A stretch of DNA of 64,000 nucleotides from Lachnotalea sp. AF33-28 (GTDB lineage: Bacteria > Bacillota > Clostridia > Lachnospirales > Lachnospiraceae). The first letter of the stretch is position 1; each line of letters opens with the position of its first letter. The notes under the pieces were generated by a model. The model made no database searches. It was not told where the DNA came from and saw only the letters and a list, made by a program, of their open reading frames with translations. The stretch is taken from the NCBI RefSeq assembly GCF_003477885.1, contig NZ_QUEE01000005.1, positions 140,561 to 204,560 on the forward strand, written 5' to 3'. Position numbers and translations under genes: made by a program. Positions 1-8,231 of this stretch are shown piece after piece.

Positions 1-3
1 GAA

Positions 4-1356
4 TTAAAACATGCCTTTAAATAGCCCGGTTATATTCAAAGCTTGCGACAATTCCAGTGGCAGCGGATCCGCTGATTCACCTACGCAGATAGCTAAGCGT
101 TTGCTGACTGTGTAATAACTTAATATGGCAGATATTCCATAAGTAACCGTTGATTTTGGAGAGACTGCAGTTTCTTTGACTTTTTTTAGACTGTTTAGCG
201 CTTTGCTGTATTCTCCACAGGTTTCCCTGTACAATGTGAGTCCGATATACTGGATAAGCTGTACTTTGTCCATTTTAAACATGTCTTTCTGCTTTACATA
301 CTTATCAAAGGAATTAACCAGCTTTCCCAATTCATGGCTATTACGTGAATTATAGGCAGACAATAAATTGGCAAACTGGGTTTGAAGTAATATACAAAGC
401 GGTGTCTTAATATAGTGTACCTTTGAGTGATCCGCCATAAACTGCTTAAAGGAGCACAAATCACCGTGGGCATAAGCTGAAATCGCCATATAGAAAAGAA
501 TTAAACTTTTTAACTGCTTTTCATATAGCAAGGATTTAGTCGACTGCATTAACTTCTTATAAAATTCGTATTCGGTACAGCAATAAGGAGCACAGAAATT
601 AGTCAGCAGACGGGTTCTCCCCTGCCTGCACTTTGCAAAAATCCAGTACAGTATAGGAATACACAACAAGGCCGTCCAATGACGGAATAACAGGCTTGCA
701 ATAATGCCTGCCGCGACGAATAAGATACTTACAATCCCCACTGATAAATAGTTACGGTAATCGCATTTTATGTTGGGCATAATCTCTTTATAGTCCAGCT
801 TATTCTGCATTTTATCAAAAGATAAACGGTAGAATTGTATATCATTGCTTTTCTCAAAATCGTCCAGTACGAATTTGTTAAACATTAACAGGCGCTGATA
901 ACCGTAATTATCTCTATACTGTATAAAAGAGCGGTCTGCTATATCAAATACATCAAGTACATACAGAGGGCAATGTAAAGAATTTTGAGGAGAGATGGAA
1001 TGATCAATATGTATATTACCGGTTTGAGCATTATAAGATATTTCTGCAAAAGGTTCAGTAATGACATTGGATTTAAACATATATGCCCAATTAGAAAAAC
1101 GCTGATCCTCGCTGTGTCTTCCTGTTTTGCAAATTAAGAATATAGAAATTTGAAATATAATTAAAGCCGGCAGAAAAAAAGGACTGTAAGACAGGATGGT
1201 CATTATTAGAAAAAGGGTACCGCTGCCAATTAAGTAGAGTTTTAAGTATGATATTTTAAAGTGCGTATCCCAGATATAAAATGACGTTTTTACTACTTTC
1301 GCATAGTCAAGGCTATTTAAGGCTGACCAATCATAAAGCGCTTTTATCCGTTCCAT
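4..1356 (-). CDS. Membrane protein of unknown function, paralogue of its upstream neighbour
   Basis: I do not recognise the family of this 450-residue protein. It has a long hydrophobic stretch at about residues 40-76 (probably two membrane segments), a second at about 203-243, and a mostly helical, soluble C-terminal half. It shares landmarks in the same order with the gene just upstream (FSNWAY against FSNWCY, and YAHG in both), so the two look like diverged duplicates. I chose ATG 1356 because AAGGGGG lies 8 nt before it and the neighbour's stop is joined to it as TAGGATG, implying translational coupling. An in-frame ATG at 1377 has no such site. The gene is AT-rich compared with what follows from 3 kb, which suggests a horizontally acquired island. 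It is complete, ending GMF-stop at the window edge. Confidence 0.75.
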   Translation of the reverse strand: MERIKALYDWSALNSLDYAKVVKTSFYIWDTHFKISYLKLYLIGSGTLFLIMTILSYSPFFLPALIIFQISIFLICKTGRHSEDQRFSNWAYMFKSNVITEPFAEISYNAQTGNIHIDHSISPQNSLHCPLYVLDVFDIADRSFIQYRDNYGYQRLLMFNKFVLDDFEKSNDIQFYRLSFDKMQNKLDYKEIMPNIKCDYRNYLSVGIVSILFVAAGIIASLLFRHWTALLCIPILYWIFAKCRQGRTRLLTNFCAPYCCTEYEFYKKLMQSTKSLLYEKQLKSLILFYMAISAYAHGDLCSFKQFMADHSKVHYIKTPLCILLQTQFANLLSAYNSRNSHELGKLVNSFDKYVKQKDMFKMDKVQLIQYIGLTLYRETCGEYSKALNSLKKVKETAVSPKSTVTYGISAILSYYTVSKRLAICVGESADPLPLELSQALNITGLFKGMF

Positions 1357-1357
1357 C

Positions 1358-2803
1358 CTAAAATCCCCCTTTTTCATATACTGAACAGTTTAGAACGTGA
1401 TCAGGCGGACAGTTTAGCATGCATAAATGGTTGAGAATATTGTCAGAAGGTATATATTCCGCCAGCTTTGTATATATAGATCCTGACTTCGTATGATCTT
1501 CAGAGTACGATATTTTTAATTCCAGATAACAATAACAGAATAAAATATACTGTGTGCAGCCGGGCATAAGCTTTGATGAATCTAATAAATGGTGTATACA
1601 GCTAAGGACTTTGCAGGCCTCGCTACGGTCCCCCGATAAAATTAATTTTAAAACCAGACCGGTTTTAAGCATTAATTCTTGCCGTTTTTTTTGTGCCGGA
1701 CTCCAAAAGTGTAAGCCTGCTGCCTCCTGCAGCGCATTTTGAAGCGCTTTTTGATGTTTTCTTTGAAATGCAGAAAGCATTTTCAAGATACAGGCCTGCA
1801 GATCTGCACTTTCGTACATTCGCTGATGCTTAAACAAAGCATCGTGATCTGCGAAAGCACCGGTATTGAAATTGCCGTGGGCATAACGGTTTAAAGTAAT
1901 ATAAAATGTGAACTTTTGGAGCAGTATTTTTTCGACAATACTTTTTGACATCAAGTTTTGGATTTTATGCGCATGTGCGGTAAACACATCCATACTGTTA
2001 AATGCAAAACCGTCAAAAAACAAATCAAGAGAGTGAAGCATCCGGTACAGGCTGTAAATACTCATAATAAGAAGCTGAGCACTCATGCTTATGGATATAT
2101 TATGGTGATAGATCAAAAATTGAAGTATATAAATAAAAAATATAATGAAACACATATTAAACAAATTGATATAGTGTTTGCAGTATTTTTTGAAATTGAT
2201 ATCACGGTCAGTTGTTTTAAGCTGTTTATACCTGGCCTTTTCCGGTACGTTCAAAGCATTGCACTGTTTGGAACTGATTGAAGGATAAGTGTCTTTCTCA
2301 CATTTTATTATAAAAAGCTTATTGCGGCTTAGGATAAAACTGGGGATATATAGTATCAGAAATTCGGCCTGTCTGTAAAATTTGACTGAGTGTGGCCGCT
2401 TTGTAACAGTTTTGCCTTCAAGACCGTAAATTATCTTGAGACGTTTTCCCTGTTCCTGCAAATGTATGCCTGGAAATATATTGCCGATTGTACCGGGGAA
2501 GACATAGCACCAGTTAGAAAAATCCTGCTGCAAAAACAGTGACTGCTTTATTATAGTACATACGTTAGAGATGAACAGAAATAAGAATAATGTTAATACA
2601 AACGGATTTTTATCCGTATATAACTGTAAAAAGAGCATAACTAAAATAAGGCAGGATATAAATAGCGACTTATATCTGCTTCTTTTTTGCCAGTGATAAA
2701 AAGTGCTTTTTAAAATAAGAGATTTGGTATCTTTATCAAGACGGTTCCAACTGTAAATATCTGCATCGTTAAGAAGCGCAGTAAAACCTATATTTTTATT
2801 CAT
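1358..2803 (-). CDS. Membrane protein of unknown function, first of a tandem paralogous pair
   Basis: This 481-residue protein of no recognised family has two N-terminal membrane segments (about 47-65 and 70-88), another hydrophobic pair at about 210-260, and a long C-terminal region with basic helices and several cysteines. The FSNW-x-Y and YAHG landmarks are shared with the downstream gene at 4..1356, with which it overlaps functionally (TAGGATG junction). ATG 2803 is preferred, with GAAAGAG about 9 nt upstream; a TTG at 2821 would add six residues but lies in that ribosome site. The sequence is AT-rich. The pair could be accessory or immunity-type membrane proteins of a locus outside the window, but nothing in the sequence proves this. 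Confidence 0.75.
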   Translation of the reverse strand: MNKNIGFTALLNDADIYSWNRLDKDTKSLILKSTFYHWQKRSRYKSLFISCLILVMLFLQLYTDKNPFVLTLFLFLFISNVCTIIKQSLFLQQDFSNWCYVFPGTIGNIFPGIHLQEQGKRLKIIYGLEGKTVTKRPHSVKFYRQAEFLILYIPSFILSRNKLFIIKCEKDTYPSISSKQCNALNVPEKARYKQLKTTDRDINFKKYCKHYINLFNMCFIIFFIYILQFLIYHHNISISMSAQLLIMSIYSLYRMLHSLDLFFDGFAFNSMDVFTAHAHKIQNLMSKSIVEKILLQKFTFYITLNRYAHGNFNTGAFADHDALFKHQRMYESADLQACILKMLSAFQRKHQKALQNALQEAAGLHFWSPAQKKRQELMLKTGLVLKLILSGDRSEACKVLSCIHHLLDSSKLMPGCTQYILFCYCYLELKISYSEDHTKSGSIYTKLAEYIPSDNILNHLCMLNCPPDHVLNCSVYEKGGF

Positions 2804-2996
2804 GAATATAATCTCTTTCAAACGAATTTTGATTAGTACAGTGATATTGTATCATGTTCGCACACTACATTCCAGCATTCTACATAGTAAAATTTTAAAC
2901 TGTAATCAAGACAAAATTACAAATTCATGATATTCTTTTATCGGAGGCACGCGAAAACGGATCAGATAAAATTGGGCAGCCCGATAGGAGATTGAC

Positions 2997-3892
2997 ATGA
3001 AGATAGACCGGCTTATGGGAATACTGACGGTTCTGTTGCAAAAGGATAAGGTGACAGCGCCGGAGCTGGCGGAGCGGTTTGAAGTATCCCGCAGAACGAT
3101 CCTGCGGGATATTGACGCGCTGTGCCAGGCGGGTATACCGGTGGTTACGGTGCAGGGCGGAAACGGCGGAATCTCCATCATGGACGGTTATAAGATCAAT
3201 AAGAGCGTGCTGACCGTGGAAGAGCTGCAGGATCTGACGGCGGCGCTTAGAGGCCTGGATTCGGTTTCCGAAACCTCGGGCCTGGAACGGCTGATGATGA
3301 AGCTGGCGCCTGAAAATGACGCGGTGCTTTCCCTGTCTGACAGCATTGTGATCGATCTCGCGTCCCACTATAAAGACAGCCTGTCGGAGAAGATAGCGCT
3401 GCTGAAACAGGCCATTCATGAGAAACGGGTGATTAGCTTTGACTATTACAGCGCAGGCGGAGAGTCACGCCGGACTGTGGAGCCGGTTGTTATCGAGTTT
3501 CGATGGCAGTCCTGGTATGTGTTCGGATGGTGCCGCGGCCGGGAGGACTTTCGCAGGTTCAAGCTGAACCGCCTGTGGAATCTTACCGTAACAGACCAGA
3601 TTTACCGGCCCCGGAGGAGAAAGCATCTGTGGCAGATACATTTCCTATCAGGCATCGTATGGAAGTCCTGTTTGATAAATTGATGCGTTTCCGCCTGATT
3701 GAGGAGTACGGGCCGGACTGCTATGAAGAACGGCCGGATGGGCTGCTGTTTTTGCTGGATTATACCAACAAGGAATACACGTACAGCTGGCTGCTGGGTT
3801 TTGGAGACATGGCTGAAATCTTATCGCCGCCGGATACCAGGGAAGAATTCAAAGCGTGTGTCAGGCGGCTGGCAGAAAAATATGATATATAG
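2997..3892 (+). pseudogene. YafY-type HTH/WYL transcriptional regulator, frameshifted in a C-run
   Basis: The first frame (2997 to about 3610) encodes an N-terminal HTH_11 domain (TAPELAERFEVSRRTILRDI) and a WYL domain (VISFDYYSAGG, WYVFGWCRGREDFRRFKLNR). The C-terminal WCX-like part (RHRMEVLFDKLMRFRLIEEY to AEKYDI) continues in a different frame up to 3892. Reading joins naturally if one C is added to the CCCC run at 3609-3612, which would give about 298 residues, a usual length for this family. The start at 2997 has AGGAG upstream. WYL regulators sense ligands such as nucleotides and usually control nearby genes. As written, the gene makes a 228-residue truncated protein with a nonsense tail. 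It may be a true pseudogene, phase-variable, or a sequencing error. Confidence 0.85.
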
Positions 3893-3894
3893 CG

Positions 3895-3929
3895 AAAGGG
3901 ACATGACATACCGCTGTCATGTCCCTTTT
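3895..3929 (+). terminator. Rho-independent terminator after the WYL regulator
   Basis: A perfect 14-bp stem (AAAGGGACATGACA at 3895-3908 and its complement at 3915-3928) closes a 6-nt loop and ends in TTTT, immediately after the stop at 3892. The A/T flanks would let it act in both directions. Confidence 0.85.
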
Positions 3930-4107
3930 GCTATACTTAATCTACTGCCAGACCATTCACTGCCGGATATGTGCAGACGGTGTGTGACCCAAATTTACGG
4001 ATGTGCACACAATCATCAGCCCGAAGCTGTTGGAGGTATGCTGCAATCGCAGCTGCTTTTATCGGCAGCTGCGAATACTAACGACGATGAGAAGAAGGAG
4101 AAAACAA

Positions 4108-4803
4108 ATGAACAGAGCAGAAATAATTGAATTATCAAACCGCATTGCAGAAAGCGCAAAGGAGGCTTACATAGCCGTAACCGATGAGACCGGGGGGCCG
4201 ACCGTATCCACTGTATCCGTCGTCCGGACGGACGGCATCTGCAGGACATGGTTCGCGACAAACTTAAGCGGCAATAAGGCGAGGCGGCTGAAAGCCTGTC
4301 CGAAAGCCGGCGTATGCTTTCACAGTGGCGACGATAATGTGACACTGGCCGGGGAGGCCCGTATCCTGACCGATCCGCAGATCAGGAAGGAGCTGTGGCA
4401 GGACTGGTTTATCAATCATTTTCCGGGAGGCCCGGAGGATCCGGAGTACTGCATCATCGAATTTACAACGAAGCGGGCTTCCCTTTGGGTAAAGGGGCAG
4501 GGGGAGGAATTCAGCATGGAGGACGTGCTTAAGGTGCAGTCCCGCTGCGGCCTGCTGTGCAGCGCCTGTTCCTTCCGTGAACCCTGCAGCTGCGGGGGCT
4601 GCATTGAAACAAACGGAAACCCGTTCCATGGGGAGTGTCCGGTAGCCGCCTGCTGTCAGGATAAAGGCTTCACCCACTGCGGGGAATGCCCGGACATGCC
4701 CTGCGAAAAACTGTATGCCTATTCCTGCCTGGATGAAGAAAATGGGGATAAGCCTGCCGGAGCCAGGCTGTCCATGCTAAGGTGCTGGAATAATTATGCC
4801 TGA
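4108..4803 (+). CDS. Pyridoxamine 5'-phosphate oxidase-like protein with Cys-rich DUF3795-type tail
   Basis: 231 residues. The N-terminal half (about 1-140) resembles the FMN-binding split-barrel family (AYIAVTDETGGPTVSTVSVV, then a TWFATN/K-rich strand and LAGEARIL). The C-terminal about 80 residues are packed with Cys pairs (CGLLCSACS, CSCGGC, CPVAACC, HCGECPDMPC), as in DUF3795 zinc-binding domains. The start at 4108 has AAGGAG 7 nt upstream; the longer frame from 4003 is not supported. Family members are usually flavin reductases or general stress proteins; the substrate cannot be read from the sequence. The fusion of a flavin barrel to a Cys-rich domain is known in clostridia. Confidence 0.75.
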   Translation: MNRAEIIELSNRIAESAKEAYIAVTDETGGPTVSTVSVVRTDGICRTWFATNLSGNKARRLKACPKAGVCFHSGDDNVTLAGEARILTDPQIRKELWQDWFINHFPGGPEDPEYCIIEFTTKRASLWVKGQGEEFSMEDVLKVQSRCGLLCSACSFREPCSCGGCIETNGNPFHGECPVAACCQDKGFTHCGECPDMPCEKLYAYSCLDEENGDKPAGARLSMLRCWNNYA

Positions 4804-4815
4804 TGTAGAACCTCT

Positions 4816-6351
4816 TTACAGACAGCGTATCCGTTCAAAGGTGATATTTTCGCAGTACTGCAGGGACAGCGTCTGCTTCCTGCTCTGATTTTCGCTGCCG
4901 ATGCAAATGTCGCTGAATACAATATCCTTAAGCTCATGCCCCGGCCGGTCGAACCCGCAGAGCTCTATGGCCTCGCAGGGAATCCACTCCCGCTCATGGC
5001 CGTAATATTCACCCCGTATCGATACACGCTCAAAGCTGCAGTCTTCAAAGACCGGCGGCAGCGGATGGCCGATTCCGTCATCGTTATAGCCTACGGAATG
5101 AAACAGGATTCTAGCTGCCCTGCAGTCTTTGACGTGCACGTCTTTTACATAGCCGCCTCTTTTTTTGGTTCCTTTAATCTCTATGCCGCACATGGAACGG
5201 CTCATGTCGCAGTCCCAGATGCATACATCTTCCACGCCTCCGGACATCTCGCTGCCTATGGTGATTCCGTGGCCAAAGGCGCATCTGCAGTCGAAGATGC
5301 GGATGTGCCTGCACGGACGGTTGATCACATTCCCTTCCGGATTCTTGCCGGATTTGATGGCGATGGAATCGTCCCCGGTATAGAAGGTGCATCCGAATAT
5401 GGTGCAGTCCGTGGAGGAATCCGGGTCCCAGCCGTCTCCGTTCCAGACATTTTCCGAATAGAAGGTACAGTCATGGGTGATGATATGGTCGGAATAAATC
5501 ATATGTACGTTCCAGCTGGCCCCATTTTTCAGGGATACCCCCGACAGGACCACGTTTTGGCAGCAGCTTATGTTGATCAGCCGCGGCCTGACCCTGCCGG
5601 GAATGGTTTCCGGTTTTTCACATTCATGGATTTTATCGCCCAGCGATGCGAGATAGTCCTTCAGACGCTCGGTTTCGGAAGCGATCACACTCTCCGCCAG
5701 CGTTCTGCCGCCGCTGGCGATGGTGCCTTTTCCGCGGATCACCACATTGCGGCAGTTGTAACCTCCTTCACGGTCCAACTCGCCTAAGTTAAGCAGGCTG
5801 CTGTAACATTCAAGCTCCGTGCCCTCAAAACGGCTCCAGATACGCGGAAGATAGTCTTCCACCCGATCCGTTCCCTGCAGCAGGGCGCCCTCCTCCAAAT
5901 ATAATTCCATGTCGCTGTGCAGCCGCAGCGCCCCTGTCAGATATACTCCTGCCGGAAGGTATACGGCCTGGTCCGCCCGGCAGTCATCGATTGCTCTCTG
6001 CAGAGCCTGCGTATCCATGGTTTTGCCGTCGCCCGCGGCACAGTAAGGCGCCTGCGTCACATCCAGCAGATCTTTTTTCATTTCTGTTTTCAGCTCCAGG
6101 CAGCAGGACTCGGCATATATTATGGTCTCATCCTCTTCCTGTACCGGATCGAATGCCCTTACCTGTACAGTATAAGAAGTTTCCGCCTGGAGACCGTTTA
6201 ACGTGCAGTGCGTCCTGTCACAGACTGCCGCCTCCGCGCCGTTTAAGCGGACCTCATACCAGCCGCCGGCAGGGAGCATGTCCGGTTTTTCCCAGTAAAG
6301 TGTGATGGAATCGCTTGTAGCGAAGCTGTGGATGATCATTGTTTGCTGCAT
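4816..6351 (-). CDS. Glycoside hydrolase family 28 protein (polygalacturonase-like)
   Basis: 511 residues with no signal peptide, so probably cytoplasmic. Residues about 1-90 resemble a fibronectin-III fold. From about 95 (DVTQAPYCAAGDGKTMDTQA) runs the right-handed beta-helix of GH28. Conserved active-site elements are present: NGDGWDPDS near 300, GDDSIAIKSG near 329, GHGITIGSE near 360 and IEIKG near 392. These are the Asp triad, His and the Arg/Lys-containing strand of polygalacturonases. The enzyme probably trims galacturonide or rhamnogalacturonan oligomers taken up from plant pectin. The start ATG 6351 has GGAG upstream. It is transcribed divergently from the padR pair and stands alone. 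Confidence 0.9.
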   Translation of the reverse strand: MQQTMIIHSFATSDSITLYWEKPDMLPAGGWYEVRLNGAEAAVCDRTHCTLNGLQAETSYTVQVRAFDPVQEEDETIIYAESCCLELKTEMKKDLLDVTQAPYCAAGDGKTMDTQALQRAIDDCRADQAVYLPAGVYLTGALRLHSDMELYLEEGALLQGTDRVEDYLPRIWSRFEGTELECYSSLLNLGELDREGGYNCRNVVIRGKGTIASGGRTLAESVIASETERLKDYLASLGDKIHECEKPETIPGRVRPRLINISCCQNVVLSGVSLKNGASWNVHMIYSDHIITHDCTFYSENVWNGDGWDPDSSTDCTIFGCTFYTGDDSIAIKSGKNPEGNVINRPCRHIRIFDCRCAFGHGITIGSEMSGGVEDVCIWDCDMSRSMCGIEIKGTKKRGGYVKDVHVKDCRAARILFHSVGYNDDGIGHPLPPVFEDCSFERVSIRGEYYGHEREWIPCEAIELCGFDRPGHELKDIVFSDICIGSENQSRKQTLSLQYCENITFERIRCL

Positions 6352-6489
6352 AAATTCTCCTTCTCATGTCACCGGCTGAAGGCTGATGGCCGCGTGCAGA
6401 ACCGGTGCGTTTTTCTTTAAATTTTAACTGACTGGACTCATTGTAGCATGAGCATTTACGGCGTGTCAAACGGTAGAATCCAGATTGTA

Positions 6490-6518
6490 TTGACATATAT
6501 TACGTTTAGTGATATATT
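6490..6518 (+). promoter_or_regulatory. Sigma-A promoter of the padR operon
   Basis: TTGACA at 6490-6495, a 17-bp spacer and TATATT at 6513-6518. It drives the PadR gene that starts at 6562. Confidence 0.8.
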
Positions 6519-6536
6519 ACAGTAAACGTAATATAT
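6495..6536. promoter_or_regulatory. Probable PadR operator (14-bp inverted repeat)
   Basis: ATATATTACGTTTA at 6495-6508 and its exact reverse complement at 6523-6536 flank and cover the -10 box of the padR promoter. A perfect 14+14 palindrome over the promoter of a PadR gene is the usual layout for autorepression. Confidence 0.75.
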
Positions 6537-6561
6537 GATTCTGCAGAATCCGGAGGTACAG

Positions 6562-6891
6562 ATGAGAGACAATATAAAGGGCAAAGCCCTGACTGAGACC
6601 ACGTTCTACGTACTGCTTTCCGTATTTACACCGCGGCACGGATATGCGATGATGCAGTTTATTGAACAGGAGACAGCGGGCCGCCTGTCGCTGGGCGCGG
6701 GAACCCTGTACGGAGCGATCAATGCGCTGCTGAAAAAGGGGTGGATGGAGCCGTACGGAGCGGAGGACGGCAGAAAGAAGGAGTATGTGATTACCGAAGC
6801 GGGCAGAAAGGCCGCAGAAGGCGAGCGGGAGCGGCTGAAACGCCTTCTTTGCACCGCGGATACAATCATAGGAGGTGTGGAGCATGAGTAA
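6562..6891 (+). CDS. PadR family transcriptional regulator
   Basis: 109 residues forming the PadR winged helix: ALTETTFYVLLSVF, HGYAMMQFIEQ, LGAGTLYGAINALLKKGW, and the wing GRKKEYVITEAGRKA. The long C-terminal helix is short, as in the small PadR subgroup. The start at 6562 (MRDNIKG) has GGAGG 6 nt upstream; the more distal ATG at 6535 lies inside the operator. The gene overlaps the following DUF2812 gene by 8 nt, and the two form an operon. A perfect palindrome over its promoter indicates autoregulation. PadR-DUF2812 pairs are frequent in Firmicutes and often respond to membrane or antimicrobial stress. Confidence 0.9.
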   Translation: MRDNIKGKALTETTFYVLLSVFTPRHGYAMMQFIEQETAGRLSLGAGTLYGAINALLKKGWMEPYGAEDGRKKEYVITEAGRKAAEGERERLKRLLCTADTIIGGVEHE

Positions 6892-7495
6892 AAAGAAATA
6901 CCGTTATTTTTTCAGTTTCCTGGAAGGGCAGGAGAGATGGCTGAATAAAATGGCAGGGGAAGGGTACCGCCTGGTAAGGACTGCAAAGCTGATGTATGAG
7001 TTCGAGCCCTGTGTTCCGGGAGAATACCAGTACTGCGTGGAATTTGTCGGTGAAAAATCCTGGGATAAGCTTAAGGAATACAGAGAGTTTATGGAGGAGA
7101 TGGGGTACCGCACATTTTCAAAAAATCTACAGGTCAACTACAGCATCGGCAAGGTGCGCTGGCGTCCCTGGGGATCCGGAGCCGGCCAGATCAGCACGAA
7201 TCCGGGCACTTTTAACCGGGAACTGCTGATCCTTGAGAAAAAAAGCGACGGCGCGCCCTTTGAGCTCCACACCACGGCATCCGACCTGGCGGCCTATTAC
7301 CGGCCGCTTAGAAATGCCTATTTCACAACGGCAGCGCTGCTGATACTGCTTCCGCTGATCCTCTATCTGCAGGGGAGGATGGCAGTGACTCCGCTGGTGA
7401 TTCTCATGTGTGTCGGACTGATACTCCTGCTGCCGGTTCTCTTTTATTCATGTAAGATACACAGATTGAATAGGTCGGGGAAGCTGCATGAGTGA
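6884..7495 (+). CDS. DUF2812 domain membrane protein
   Basis: 203 residues. The N-terminal domain (KYRYFFSFLEGQERWLNKMA, GYRLV, YEFEPCVPGEYQYCVEF) matches DUF2812. Two membrane segments follow near 150-168 and 174-192. The start at 6884 has GGAGG 8 nt upstream and overlaps the padR stop (ATGAGTAA). These proteins are typically co-transcribed with a PadR regulator and are thought to affect signalling at the membrane; the molecular function is unknown. Confidence 0.85.
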   Translation: MSKKKYRYFFSFLEGQERWLNKMAGEGYRLVRTAKLMYEFEPCVPGEYQYCVEFVGEKSWDKLKEYREFMEEMGYRTFSKNLQVNYSIGKVRWRPWGSGAGQISTNPGTFNRELLILEKKSDGAPFELHTTASDLAAYYRPLRNAYFTTAALLILLPLILYLQGRMAVTPLVILMCVGLILLLPVLFYSCKIHRLNRSGKLHE

Positions 7496-7519
7496 GGCGC
7501 GGCTGCATCCGATGGAGGA

Positions 7520-7900
7520 TTAATACATTCCGGTATCGATAAAACCCTCGCAGCCGTATATTCTGGCTGTGCGCATCAGGCCTTCCTTAACCTCATCACG
7601 GCTGAAACCGGCCCTTTCCAGAGCCTCATCGTCAAGTTCATTGAGCTTGTCATAGAAACGAAGCGCCAGTTCCAGATGATCCGTGTTATCCTCATCCAGG
7701 AACTCATAGAGCCGGTTTTCCGCTTCATTTATCCTGCCGTCTGCAATCATGGACAGCAGGCGGCCGTATTCATCCGCCATCACACCGTCCGACAACACTT
7801 CCTGTTTGCCGTCATCCATATCAATGTTCAGCAGAAGCTTCACCATGGTGCGGATCATTTCGTGTATGATCCGCATCACATAATCTTTTTCTTCCAGCAT
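7520..7900 (-). CDS. DUF6483-like small acidic protein
   Basis: 126 residues, all helical and acidic. It begins MLEEKDYVMRIIHEMIRTM and carries a repeated tetratrico-like helix pattern (RINEAENRLYEFLDEDN, LELALRFYDKLNELDDEAL). It resembles the small DUF6483 proteins common in Lachnospiraceae, whose function is unknown. It converges on the padR operon and has no obvious partner. Confidence 0.65.
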   Translation of the reverse strand: MLEEKDYVMRIIHEMIRTMVKLLLNIDMDDGKQEVLSDGVMADEYGRLLSMIADGRINEAENRLYEFLDEDNTDHLELALRFYDKLNELDDEALERAGFSRDEVKEGLMRTARIYGCEGFIDTGMY

Positions 7901-8030
7901 GTCTGATCACCTGCCATTCTTTTTATTCCCGCGGAGCAATGAGCTTTGCACTGCCCTGTATTTTACCACTGTCATAACGAAAGAGCAATGAATAACTGTC
8001 CCCTTTTGCTCAAAACCGGATAATTATATA

Positions 8031-8067
8031 GTAAGTCCTGCTGCATACAAACCGCAGCGGGACTTAC
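8031..8067 (+). promoter_or_regulatory. 14-bp hairpin ahead of a small membrane peptide gene
   Basis: GTAAGTCCTGCTGC (8031-8044) pairs with GCAGCGGGACTTAC (8054-8067), with one G-U wobble and a 9-nt loop. No U-tract follows, so it is more likely a 5' leader structure than a terminator. Confidence 0.5.
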
Positions 8068-8074
8068 ATAAGAA

Positions 8075-8197
8075 ATGAAAGGGTACGGTAGGAGAATGAG
8101 AAGCATTGCAACAGAATTACTGATGATATTGGCGGCAGCATTCACAGCCTTGGCGATAGTCCTGCTGGCAGGAGGGATGGTGTGGATGCCGAAGTGA
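8075..8197 (+). CDS. Putative 40-residue single-pass membrane peptide
   Basis: A short reading frame: MKGYGRRMRSIATELL then a hydrophobic stretch of about 20 residues (ILAAAFTALAIVLLAGG) ending MVWMPK. The arrangement, a basic N-terminus before one membrane helix, is that of a small membrane protein. An internal ATG at 8096 lies directly after AGGAG, which is too close to serve it, so the upstream ATG 8075 is preferred although its own ribosome site is weak. It lies in an otherwise empty gap between two leftward genes and directly after a stable hairpin. Function unknown; it could be a leader peptide or a toxin-like hydrophobic peptide. Confidence 0.4.
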   Translation: MKGYGRRMRSIATELLMILAAAFTALAIVLLAGGMVWMPK

Positions 8198-8231
8198 CAT
8201 CATACAGCCTGACAGGCTATAGAGACTGCCA

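Noticed and set aside
1554..2281. Plus-strand frames at 1554 and 1958
   Set aside because: Antisense to the 1358..2803 membrane protein and lacking ribosome sites.
2925..3419. 164-codon minus-strand frame over the WYL gene
   Set aside because: Antisense to a recognisable HTH/WYL domain and without a start site.
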